This document shows positions 1 through 5,773 of a stretch of 7,771 bases of DNA, piece after piece. The stretch lies in the NCBI GenBank assembly GCA_938041635.1, contig CALIAD010000097.1, forward strand, positions 1 through 7,771, in the 5' to 3' direction. The first letter of the stretch is position 1; each line of letters opens with the position of its first letter. This stretch comes from an uncultured Atopobium sp. (GTDB lineage Bacteria > Actinomycetota > Coriobacteriia > Coriobacteriales > Atopobiaceae). The notes below the pieces were generated by a model. It searched no databases, was not told the DNA's origin, and was given only the letters and a program-made list of their open reading frames with translations. Both the position numbers and the translations under genes were made by a program.

Positions 1-63
1 GCGCTGTTTGCGGGCGTGGCTTGGCGTATAGTTATAGAGTTACAAGAAGAAATATTGGCGTGA
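1..63 (+). CDS. possible 3' end of an upstream gene (partial)
   Basis: Frame 1 is open from the window edge to a TGA at 61-63 and reads as a plausible C-terminus ending in WRIVIELQEEILA. It stops 32 bases before the ATG of the next gene, which would suit an upstream member of the same operon. In many bacteria tsaE lies next to tsaB, rimI and tsaD, so a TsaE tail is possible, but 20 residues show no diagnostic motif. Another frame is also open here, so this may be non-coding. Confidence 0.35.
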   Translation, partial: ALFAGVAWRIVIELQEEILA

Positions 64-68
64 TACAA

Positions 69-82
69 GGCGTTTTTACGCC
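69..82 (+). repeat. short hairpin just before the tsaB-rimI-tsaD start
   Basis: GGCGT (69-73) and ACGCC (78-82) form a 5-bp stem around a TTTT loop, between the TGA at 61-63 and the weak purine-rich ribosome site (GAGAAGAG, 83-90). No T-run follows, so it is not a normal terminator. It could affect readthrough or translation start, which is inference. Confidence 0.4.
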
Positions 83-95
83 GAGAAGAGTGTTT

Positions 96-2576
96 ATGCT
101 TGCTATAAAAAATGAAACAAACGTGGTACTTGCGGTTGATACGTCAACGGACATGCTGGCGTGCACAGTCGCGCGTCTGACCAGGCGTGATGCTGGGGCT
201 GCGGATGCGGTCGCGGCAGACGGCGGGTTTGATGTTGAGGTACTAGCGTCAACGGATCACCTGTGCCGTCGTCAGGCAAACGTAGAGCTTGTAGGCTCGG
301 TTCAGGAAGCGCTCAAAGCTGCTGGCTTGACTATGGCTGACGTTGACGCTGTTATCGCAGGTAGAGGACCTGGCTCGTTCACGGGTGTCCGTATTGGCGT
401 GGCAACTGCAAAGGGTATTGCCTGCGGCTCTGGCCTGCCACTTTATGGCGCAAGCGCTCTTGACGCCATGGCGTTCAGCGCGTGGAAGGCGGGTGTTCGC
501 GGCACTGTTGGCGTTGTTGCAGACGCCATGCGCGGCGAGGTCTATCCGGGCATCTACCTGCTGGATAACGCCGGAGCACATAGAACGTTCCCGGTGGAGA
601 CCGTCCTCAAGGCGGACGCTTGTGTGGAGGAGTGGTCGAGCAGGACTGATAAGGACCAGTTCACGCTTACAGGCAATGGTTTAGTGAAGTACCGTGAGCG
701 TTTTGAGCGCGCGGGTTTCTCGATATATACCGATGAAGCGACGTGGTTCCCAACAGGAGAAGGCCTGGTACGCGCGGTGTGCATGCCCGAGTATCAGCAG
801 GCGGGCGCGGGCGATCCGGCGCTAGTGCTGCCCATTTACACGCGACTTTCGGATGCGGAGGAGTCGGAGCGTAAGCGTTTGGGTCTCAAGGAGCCGGCAA
901 CGGTGGCTTTGACTGGCGTGGATGATGCGCTGGCCGATATTCACCTGCAGCTTCGTCCGATGACGGTGAACGATCTGGATCAGGTGGCGGAGCTGGAGGC
1001 AGCAACGTATGCTGATGCCGCGCATTCTGCCTGGTCAAAGCAGACGTTCTATGACGAGCTCTCGGGCGTTGGGCGTAGCTGGTGGCTGGCTCACGACCGC
1101 GGAACGGTCATCGGTTTTGCGGGCGGTCGCCTAGCAGGAGCTCAGTTTGAGGTGGAAGAAGTGGTGGTCACGCCTGAGCGTCGTCGCCAGGGAATTGCAT
1201 CCAAGCTGGTAGAACGCGTGGCATACGATGCTCAGATGCTGGGCGCATCCGCGATTACTCTTGAGGTGGAAGAGAATAACGCTCCAGCTCAGGGTGTCTA
1301 TAGCAAGCTGGGATTTGCCGAGGTTGGTCGTCGCCCGGGATATTACGGTCCAGATTGCGCGGCGCTTTTGATGACGGCGCAGCTGCCTTTGGCGGTTGGC
1401 GCTGGCTTTGAGGCGAGAAACCCCGAGCCTCACGCATCGGTTCGTCCGTGGCCTATTGTTGCAGGCGAGCGTTCTGAAGAGACGCTTACGGCACTGCGTG
1501 AGGCAGGGGATTTGATCCTCAGCCTGGAGTCCTCATGCGACGAGACTGCCATGTGCATTATGGATTCACACGGCGTGGTCTGCGCAAACGTTGTCGCAAC
1601 TCAAATTGACTTCCACGCTCGCTTTGGCGGCGTCGTGCCCGAGATTGCTTCTCGCAAGCACACCGAGGCTATTGTGGGCCTTTTCGAGGAGACCATGGCC
1701 CGCGCGGGCGCGCACTTTGGTTGCGACACGCTGGTGCCGTCTGACCTGGCCGCCGTTGGTGTTACCGCAGGTCCAGGCCTTGTCGGCGCACTTGTTGTGG
1801 GCGTGGCGTTTGCTAAGGGCTTCTGCGTGGCCACTGACCTGCCGCTTATTCCCGTTCATCACCTGGAAGGCCACCTGCTGGCCAACCTGTTCGAGACGCC
1901 AGATCTGCAGCCACCGTTTGTGGCCAGCCTGGTCTCGGGTGGCAATACTATGCTGGTACATGTGCGTGCCTGGGGAGATTACGTGGTCTTGGGCTCCACC
2001 ATTGATGACGCTGTAGGCGAGGCCTTTGACAAGGTTGCTAAGGCGCTTGGCCTGGGCTATCCAGGCGGCCCCGTGATCAGCAAACTTGCAGCTCAGGGCA
2101 ATCCTAAGGCCATTCATTTCCCGCGCGCGATGATGCACAGCGGCGACTATTCCTTCAGCCTTTCTGGCTTGAAGACAGCCGTTATTACCTACATTGAGGG
2201 CGAGAACCGCGCAGGTAAAGCAATCAATCTGCCCGATCTGGCTGCCTCGTTTGAGCAGGCAGTTATTGACGTGCAGGTGGCAAAGGCTAAAACCGCTGTT
2301 GAGGAGACAGGTGTCTCCGATTTCTGCGTGGGCGGAGGCGTCGCTGCCAACCCCGCGCTCAGAGCTGCATATAAGGAAACCTTTGGTCGTATGGGCGTTC
2401 GAGTGACGGTGCCCCCGATGTCGGTTTGTGGCGACAACGCTGCGATGATTGCCGTCGGCGCACTTCGTAGCTACCGTACGCAGGGTTTCTCGCCATTGAC
2501 CTTGGATGCAAACCCCAACGCGCAGCTGGGATCGTGGTCGTCGGATGCGGCGCCCGTTGTCCCAAGCGGCATGTAA
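96..2576 (+). CDS. tsaB-rimI-tsaD: TsaB-RimI-TsaD triple fusion: tRNA t6A37 threonylcarbamoyltransferase with ribosomal protein N-acetyltransferase
   Basis: This cytoplasmic protein of 826 residues joins three functions normally encoded separately. Numbering is from the ATG at 96. Residues about 8-255 are TsaB (YeaZ), with the family motif GPGSFTG at 91-97 and the usual PIY.R end near 246-250. Residues about 284-427 are a RimI-type GNAT acetyltransferase. Its acetyl-CoA loop is RRQGIA (363-368) and is followed by the NNAPAQGVYSKLGF signature, whose tyrosine sits at the usual catalytic-acid position. Residues about 473-826 are TsaD (Kae1/Gcp): LESSCDET near 477, metal-binding His589 and His593 in HHLEGH, SGGNT near 615, GGGVAANP, and Asp780 in CGDNAA. 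TsaD with TsaB transfers threonylcarbamoyl to A37 of ANN-decoding tRNAs, normally helped by TsaE. RimI acetylates the N-terminus of ribosomal protein S18. An in-frame TTG at 21 would add 25 residues unlike TsaB. The ATG has a weak purine-rich site (GAGAAGAG) and begins where TsaB homology starts. All key residues seen are intact. nadE follows 10 bases later. Confidence 0.95.
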   Translation: MLAIKNETNVVLAVDTSTDMLACTVARLTRRDAGAADAVAADGGFDVEVLASTDHLCRRQANVELVGSVQEALKAAGLTMADVDAVIAGRGPGSFTGVRIGVATAKGIACGSGLPLYGASALDAMAFSAWKAGVRGTVGVVADAMRGEVYPGIYLLDNAGAHRTFPVETVLKADACVEEWSSRTDKDQFTLTGNGLVKYRERFERAGFSIYTDEATWFPTGEGLVRAVCMPEYQQAGAGDPALVLPIYTRLSDAEESERKRLGLKEPATVALTGVDDALADIHLQLRPMTVNDLDQVAELEAATYADAAHSAWSKQTFYDELSGVGRSWWLAHDRGTVIGFAGGRLAGAQFEVEEVVVTPERRRQGIASKLVERVAYDAQMLGASAITLEVEENNAPAQGVYSKLGFAEVGRRPGYYGPDCAALLMTAQLPLAVGAGFEARNPEPHASVRPWPIVAGERSEETLTALREAGDLILSLESSCDETAMCIMDSHGVVCANVVATQIDFHARFGGVVPEIASRKHTEAIVGLFEETMARAGAHFGCDTLVPSDLAAVGVTAGPGLVGALVVGVAFAKGFCVATDLPLIPVHHLEGHLLANLFETPDLQPPFVASLVSGGNTMLVHVRAWGDYVVLGSTIDDAVGEAFDKVAKALGLGYPGGPVISKLAAQGNPKAIHFPRAMMHSGDYSFSLSGLKTAVITYIEGENRAGKAINLPDLAASFEQAVIDVQVAKAKTAVEETGVSDFCVGGGVAANPALRAAYKETFGRMGVRVTVPPMSVCGDNAAMIAVGALRSYRTQGFSPLTLDANPNAQLGSWSSDAAPVVPSGM

Positions 2577-2580
2577 GGAG
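2575..2580 (+). promoter_or_regulatory. nadE ribosome binding site overlapping the tsaD stop codon
   Basis: AAGGAG uses the last two bases of the TAA stop (2574-2576) and sits 6 bases before GTG at 2587. This fixes GTG 2587 as the nadE start over the earlier in-frame ATG at 2506, which lies inside the fusion gene. The overlap suggests translational coupling. Confidence 0.85.
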
Positions 2581-2586
2581 GCCATT

Positions 2587-4635
2587 GTGCAAGACGGATT
2601 CATCAAAGTTGCAAGTATCACTCCGCGTGTCCGCGTGGCAGACGTGGCGTTTAACGTGGAGAGCTGCCTGGCGGCCATCGAAGAAGCCGCAGGTAATTGC
2701 GGCGCCAAGGTGGTCGTGCTGCCCGAGCTCTGCATCACGGGCTACACCTGCGAGGACCTGTTCTGGCAGGATGCGCTCTTGGACGCGGCTGAGCGCGGCT
2801 TGGTTTCCATTGCTGCACGCACGGCCGACGTGGACGCGTTGCTGCTGCTAGGCCTGCCTGTTCGCGTGGCCGGCAAGCTCTACAACTGCGCTGCCGTTCT
2901 CTTTAGGGGAGAGCTTTTGGGCCTGGTGCCCAAGCGCTACGTGCCCATGTACAACGAGTTTTACGAGGGCCGACACTTTGTTTCCGGCCCCAAGACGGTC
3001 ACCAGCGTGGACTTTGGCCTGCTGGGCGAGGTTCCGTTTGGTACCAACCAGCTGTTTGCGTGCGACACCATCCCTGAGCTGGTCGTGGGCGCAGAGATCT
3101 GCGAGGACCTCTGGGTGCCCATGCCACCGTCAAACGCGCATGCCGTCGCCGGCGCCACGCTGATCTGCAACTTGTCCGCGTCGCCTGCGCTGGCCGGCAA
3201 GTCCGCGTACCGTCGTCAGCTGGTTGCGCAGCAAAGCGCGCGTCTGATCTGCGGCTACGTGTACGCGAGCGCAGGTGAGGGCGAGTCTACGACTGATTTG
3301 GTTTTCTCGGGCCATGATCTTGTTGTCGAGAATGGCCGTGTGCTTGCCGACTCCGGCGTGTTTGGCGAGGGTATTGCCGTGTCCGAGATTGACGTGCTTT
3401 CGCTGGCGGCTGACCGCAGGCGCATGTCGACGTTTGAGGTTGCTCCGACGCCGGAGGATTACAAGCACTTGACCACGTATTTCTCGCTGGAGTTTGATGG
3501 CGAGAGTGAGGGCGCTGCAGGTCGCGGCCACGAGCACGCCGCCACAGGTCGCAACGGCGAGGGCAGCGAGGGCGTCGAGCTTGCGATCCGCACGCCGCTG
3601 ACCAGGTACGTTGATCCGCATCCGTTTGTGCCCGCAATGGATGACGCTCGCGCGGCGCGCTGCGAGGAGATTCTGTCGATTCAGGCTCACGGTTTGGCTT
3701 CGAGGCTGGCGCACACTGGCTCTGACCACGCGGTTATTGGCATTTCGGGTGGACTTGACTCTACGCTGGCTCTTCTCGTCACGGTGCGAGCCTTTGACCA
3801 GCTAGGATACGACCGCTCGGGCATTGTAGCCGTGACGATGCCGGGATTTGGCACCACGGACCGCACGTACACCAACGCGATTGAGCTGGTGCAGTCGCTT
3901 GGCGCCGACCTGCGCGAGATTTCCATCGTGGATTCCGTGCTGCAGCACTTCGCTGACATCGGCCACGACCAGGACGTTCATGACGTTGTGTACGAAAACT
4001 CTCAGGCTCGCGAGCGCACGCAGATTCTGATGGACGTTGCCAACCAGGTGGGCGGCATGGTCATTGGCACGGGCGACCTCTCCGAGCTGGCGCTTGGTTG
4101 GGCGACGTACAACGGCGACCAGATGTCCATGTACGGCGTGAACGCTTCAGTGCCAAAGACGCTGGTCAGGTACCTTGTTGATTACTGTGCCGACACATAC
4201 GATGAGCAGGGTGAGGACGAGATTGCTCACGTTTTGCGCGACGTTTTGGACACACCAGTTTCTCCTGAGCTGCTGCCAACTGCAGCTGACGGTTCTATTG
4301 AGCAGAAGACGGAGGATCTGGTTGGTCCTTACGAGCTGCACGATTTCTTCTTGTTCCACGTGCTTCGTCACGGAAGTGGCCCGCTCAAGGTTTTGCGTCT
4401 TGCTGAGCGCGCGTTTGGCACGGGCACTGACCAGGAGGTTTACGACCACGAGACTATTGTTCGCTGGCTGAAGGTGTTCTACCGCCGCTTCTTCTCACAG
4501 CAGTTCAAGCGCTCGGCGATGCCTGACGGACCAAAGGTTGGTTCGGTTTCGCTTTCTCCGCGCGGCGACCTGCGTATGCCATCCGACGCTTCTAGCTCGC
4601 TGTGGCTCTCTGAACTGGAGAGTTTGGACGCGTAA
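2587..4635 (+). CDS. nadE: glutamine-dependent NAD+ synthetase
   Basis: The enzyme (682 residues, close to the roughly 680 of the Mycobacterium tuberculosis type) makes NAD+ from deamido-NAD+, ATP and glutamine in the cytoplasm, the last step of NAD synthesis. The N-terminal nitrilase-fold glutaminase shows the Glu-Lys-Cys triad: Glu47 in LPELCITGYTCEDL, Lys116 in VPKRYVPMYNEFYEGR and Cys172 in GAEICEDLW. The C-terminal synthetase carries the ATP-pyrophosphatase loop SGGLDS (387-392), then TGDLSELALGW and YGVNASVPKTL, all typical of NadE. Between them is a Gly/Glu/His-rich linker (about 304-329) that looks like a lineage-specific insertion. Translation starts at GTG, 6 bases after AAGGAG. With only 10 bases after the fusion gene and no visible promoter, nadE is probably co-transcribed with it. 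A strong terminator follows. The glutaminase domain means it can use glutamine rather than free ammonia. Confidence 0.96.
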   Translation: MQDGFIKVASITPRVRVADVAFNVESCLAAIEEAAGNCGAKVVVLPELCITGYTCEDLFWQDALLDAAERGLVSIAARTADVDALLLLGLPVRVAGKLYNCAAVLFRGELLGLVPKRYVPMYNEFYEGRHFVSGPKTVTSVDFGLLGEVPFGTNQLFACDTIPELVVGAEICEDLWVPMPPSNAHAVAGATLICNLSASPALAGKSAYRRQLVAQQSARLICGYVYASAGEGESTTDLVFSGHDLVVENGRVLADSGVFGEGIAVSEIDVLSLAADRRRMSTFEVAPTPEDYKHLTTYFSLEFDGESEGAAGRGHEHAATGRNGEGSEGVELAIRTPLTRYVDPHPFVPAMDDARAARCEEILSIQAHGLASRLAHTGSDHAVIGISGGLDSTLALLVTVRAFDQLGYDRSGIVAVTMPGFGTTDRTYTNAIELVQSLGADLREISIVDSVLQHFADIGHDQDVHDVVYENSQARERTQILMDVANQVGGMVIGTGDLSELALGWATYNGDQMSMYGVNASVPKTLVRYLVDYCADTYDEQGEDEIAHVLRDVLDTPVSPELLPTAADGSIEQKTEDLVGPYELHDFFLFHVLRHGSGPLKVLRLAERAFGTGTDQEVYDHETIVRWLKVFYRRFFSQQFKRSAMPDGPKVGSVSLSPRGDLRMPSDASSSLWLSELESLDA

Positions 4636-4652
4636 GCGTCTAGTTTCTAGAC
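4627..4652 (+). repeat. two overlapping inverted repeats at the nadE stop codon
   Basis: GACGC (4627-4631) and GCGTC (4636-4640) flank GTAA, which contains the nadE stop. GTCTAG (4638-4643) and CTAGAC (4647-4652) flank TTT. The two share GTC at 4638-4640, so in RNA only one stem could form at a time. Both lie just before the main terminator hairpin. Confidence 0.6.
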
Positions 4653-4656
4653 ACTC

Positions 4657-4697
4657 AGTACCCGGCTATTCATGAAAATGAATAGCCGGGTACTTTT
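4657..4697 (+). terminator. Rho-independent terminator after nadE
   Basis: A perfect 17-bp stem (4657-4673 with 4678-4694) closes on a GAAA tetraloop, and the T-run at 4694-4697 follows. It begins 22 bases after the nadE stop and ends the fusion-nadE transcript, insulating groES. The T-run is short, but the stem is unusually long and perfect. Confidence 0.93.
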
Positions 4698-4708
4698 ATG
4701 CAGGTTGA

Positions 4709-4986
4709 TTTTTGCTACGAGTAGGGAAGAGGTGTTTTTGCCCCAAAAATGGCCCTCAAGTGGTAAAAAATGCGTTTAGTTGGGGATTACAGAAATAACG
4801 TGATTCTATGCATCGAGTCTACCTGCTGTTTTGTTTCGGACAAATAATCAGAAATCTGGATAGAATTTGCTACCTGGTAAAACGTAGGTGTAATTTTTCT
4901 GAATACTCCATTTGATCCCCAACTAAACGGATTTTTTACCCAAATTGGCCCCTGCCAAAGAGGTACTCATTTTTTCTATGCAAAAA
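4709..4986. repeat. long nested inverted-repeat element, MITE-like or structured RNA
   Basis: The main arms are 4762-4787 and 4915-4940: 26 bases, 25 complementary, the only mismatch being 4772 with 4930. They contain GGTAAAAAAT and GTTTAGTTGGGGAT. Shorter complementary pairs nest around the same centre. Outside lie TTTTTGC (4709-4715) with GCAAAAA (4980-4986), GAGTA (4719-4723) with TACTC (4964-4968), and GGCC (4751-4754 and 4947-4950). Inside lie CAGAAA (4790-4795) with TTTCTG (4896-4901), ATTCTAT (4803-4809) with ATAGAAT (4860-4866), and an apical hairpin TTTGT-TTCGG-ACAAA (4830-4844). The sequence is AT-richer than the flanking genes and has no convincing ORF. TATGCA at 4697-4702 and 4977-4982 could be a target duplication, but it also occurs inside at 4807-4812. 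Element identity and boundaries are inferred. Confidence 0.6.
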
Positions 4987-5132
4987 CGCGCATATCACTA
5001 GCAGAATATGCACGCTGCAAAGATTTGCGCCAAAAATTATGCTAATGGCAAGAAATCGCAGGTCGATACCGCTCGGCGTTCGCACCCGCCGACCGCAAGC
5101 TGCGCTTACCAGCAGCTCAGCGACGCTGCGCA

Positions 5133-5160
5133 CCTGCTCGCAGCCCGCATCCTGCTCGCA
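5133..5160 (+). repeat. direct repeat CCTGCTCGCA (two copies) in a GC-rich stretch
   Basis: CCTGCTCGCA occurs at 5133-5142 and 5151-5160, 18 bases apart. Further CCTGC words follow at 5166 and 5177. The surrounding 5061-5210 is rich in C on the + strand, in sharp contrast with the AT-rich DNA before it. Its GCTCGCA core returns between groES and groEL and before the last gene. Confidence 0.6.
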
Positions 5161-5241
5161 TTCCACCTGCACACTGCCTGCACCCCGGCCGCACCTACCA
5201 GCCAGCGTATAACCGTTGACGGCTTATACTGCACGCCTACA

Positions 5242-5271
5242 GAAAATCTAAGTCGGTTTTGTAAGATTTTC
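5242..5271. promoter_or_regulatory. inverted repeat at the groES promoter, candidate operator
   Basis: GAAAATCT (5242-5249) and AGATTTTC (5264-5271) are perfect 8-base arms separated by 14 bases. The right arm touches the proposed -35 box and enters its spacer, where a bound regulator could block RNA polymerase. It does not match CIRCE (TTAGCACTC-N9-GAGTGCTAA), HAIR (CTTGAGT-N7-ACTCAAG) or the CtsR heptamers. A regulatory role is inference. Confidence 0.4.
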
Positions 5272-5288
5272 GCGATATTTCGTATAAA
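5259..5288 (+). promoter_or_regulatory. probable groES-groEL promoter
   Basis: TTGTAA (5259-5264) and TATAAA (5283-5288) are separated by 18 bases and resemble housekeeping -35 and -10 boxes (4/6 and 5/6). Transcription would start near 5295, giving a leader of about 80 bases. A second -10-like TATACT lies at 5225-5230 without a good -35, and TTGACG at 5216-5221 lacks a good -10. Confidence 0.5.
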
Positions 5289-5327
5289 TTGTTTTCCCGT
5301 GTGGAATAACTAATAGCGTTGGAAAAG

Positions 5328-5359
5328 GGCGCTTGGCGCCAATATCGGGCTTGGCCCGA
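5328..5359 (+). promoter_or_regulatory. twin TTG-triloop hairpins in the groES leader
   Basis: GGCGC-TTG-GCGCC (5328-5340) and TCGGGC-TTG-GCCCGA (5345-5359) are adjacent perfect stems of 5 and 6 bp with the same loop. They end two bases before the ribosome site GGGAGG (5362-5367), which stays unpaired. They could stabilise the mRNA or affect ribosome access. No T-run follows, so they are not terminators. Confidence 0.55.
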
Positions 5360-5375
5360 AAGGGAGGTTTTCATT

Positions 5376-5666
5376 ATGAATTTGAAGCCACTTGGAGATC
5401 GTGTTCTGGTAAAGCCTGCTCCAAAAGAGGAGAAGACATCCTCTGGTCTCTACATTGCATCCGCAGCTCAGGAGCTCCCTCAGCGCGGTGAGGTCCTCGC
5501 AGTTGGAACTGGCAAGCTTGATCAGAATGGCAATCGCATCGCTCTTGATGTCAAAGTCGGCGACCAGGTATTTTACGGTAAGTTCGGCGGCACCGAGGTC
5601 AAGGTAGACGGCGAGGAGCTCCTGCTTCTTCGTGCTGACGACATCCTTGCAGTCCTCGAGGACTAA
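5376..5666 (+). CDS. groES: co-chaperonin GroES (Hsp10)
   Basis: GroES (96 residues, normal length) forms the seven-subunit lid of the GroEL folding chamber in the cytoplasm. The sequence opens with MNLKPLGDRVLVKP, the family signature. The mobile loop runs from about residue 16 to 34, and its GroEL-binding tripeptide is Leu25-Tyr26-Ile27, where E. coli has Ile-Val-Leu. PQRGEV (35-40) and the C-terminal strand (LLLLRADDILAVLED) are canonical. The ATG has GGGAGG 8 bases upstream. The reading frame extends back to TTG 5319, but those 19 extra residues lie in the hairpin leader and do not resemble GroES. groEL follows after 107 bases and is probably co-transcribed, since no terminator is seen between them. 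Confidence 0.98.
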   Translation: MNLKPLGDRVLVKPAPKEEKTSSGLYIASAAQELPQRGEVLAVGTGKLDQNGNRIALDVKVGDQVFYGKFGGTEVKVDGEELLLLRADDILAVLED

Positions 5667-5667
5667 T

Positions 5668-5736
5668 CGCTCGCAGCTTGTTCGTCCGCTGCCGCTCGCA
5701 GCGCGCTCGCAGCTCGTTTGCTCGTAGCTCGTCCGC
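5668..5736 (+). repeat. GCTCG-rich repeat cluster between groES and groEL
   Basis: The 10-mer CGCTCGCAGC occurs exactly at 5668-5677, 5693-5702 and 5704-5713, with a variant TGCTCGTAGC at 5719-5728. The pentamer GCTCG appears six times in 63 bases. TCGTCCGCT also occurs twice (5682-5690 and 5729-5737). The cluster starts one base after the groES stop and fills most of the spacer before the groEL ribosome site. It has no terminator structure. Slippage or an RNA-level role is possible. Confidence 0.8.
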
Positions 5737-5773
5737 TTTTAACGTGTAAGTTCAGCTATTTTGGAGGAATACC

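Larger units (their letters stand above)
4636..5375. other. 740-base gene-free region between nadE and groES
   Basis: In order it holds the nadE terminator (4657-4697), an AT-rich stretch with a long nested hairpin (4709-4986), a GC-rich and C-rich stretch (about 5061-5210) with short direct repeats, and the groES promoter and leader (5242-5375). A 101-codon ORF on + (5008-5313) and a 78-codon ORF on - (4936-5172) cross it, but neither resembles a known protein or has a good ribosome site. No tRNA or other known RNA was recognised. Confidence 0.75.

Noticed and set aside
21..95. TTG at 21 as the start of the fusion gene
   Set aside because: It would add 25 residues unlike TsaB and overlap a plausible upstream gene end. 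ATG 96 starts just before the TsaB domain.
1566..2738. 390-codon open frame on the - strand opposite the TsaD domain and the nadE start
   Set aside because: Shadow of two clearly real + strand genes, with no recognisable domain.
4709..4986. Long inverted repeat as a retron ncRNA, CRISPR array or IS element
   Set aside because: No reverse transcriptase, Cas or transposase gene is present, there is no regular repeat-spacer spacing, and the interior has no open frame of useful length. Only a MITE-like or structured-RNA reading is kept.
4936..5172. 78-codon - strand open frame in the same region
   Set aside because: It crosses one arm of the long hairpin and the GC-rich repeats, and its product has no recognisable family. 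A hydrophobic middle part alone is not enough to call a gene.
5008..5313. 101-codon + strand open frame before groES
   Set aside because: No ribosome site or recognisable motif; its composition follows the change from AT-rich to GC-rich repeat DNA, and it runs over the groES promoter.
5667..5773. Separate groEL promoter or terminator in the groES-groEL spacer
   Set aside because: No stem followed by a T-run and no convincing -35/-10 pair; the spacer is mainly GCTCG repeats plus a ribosome site.
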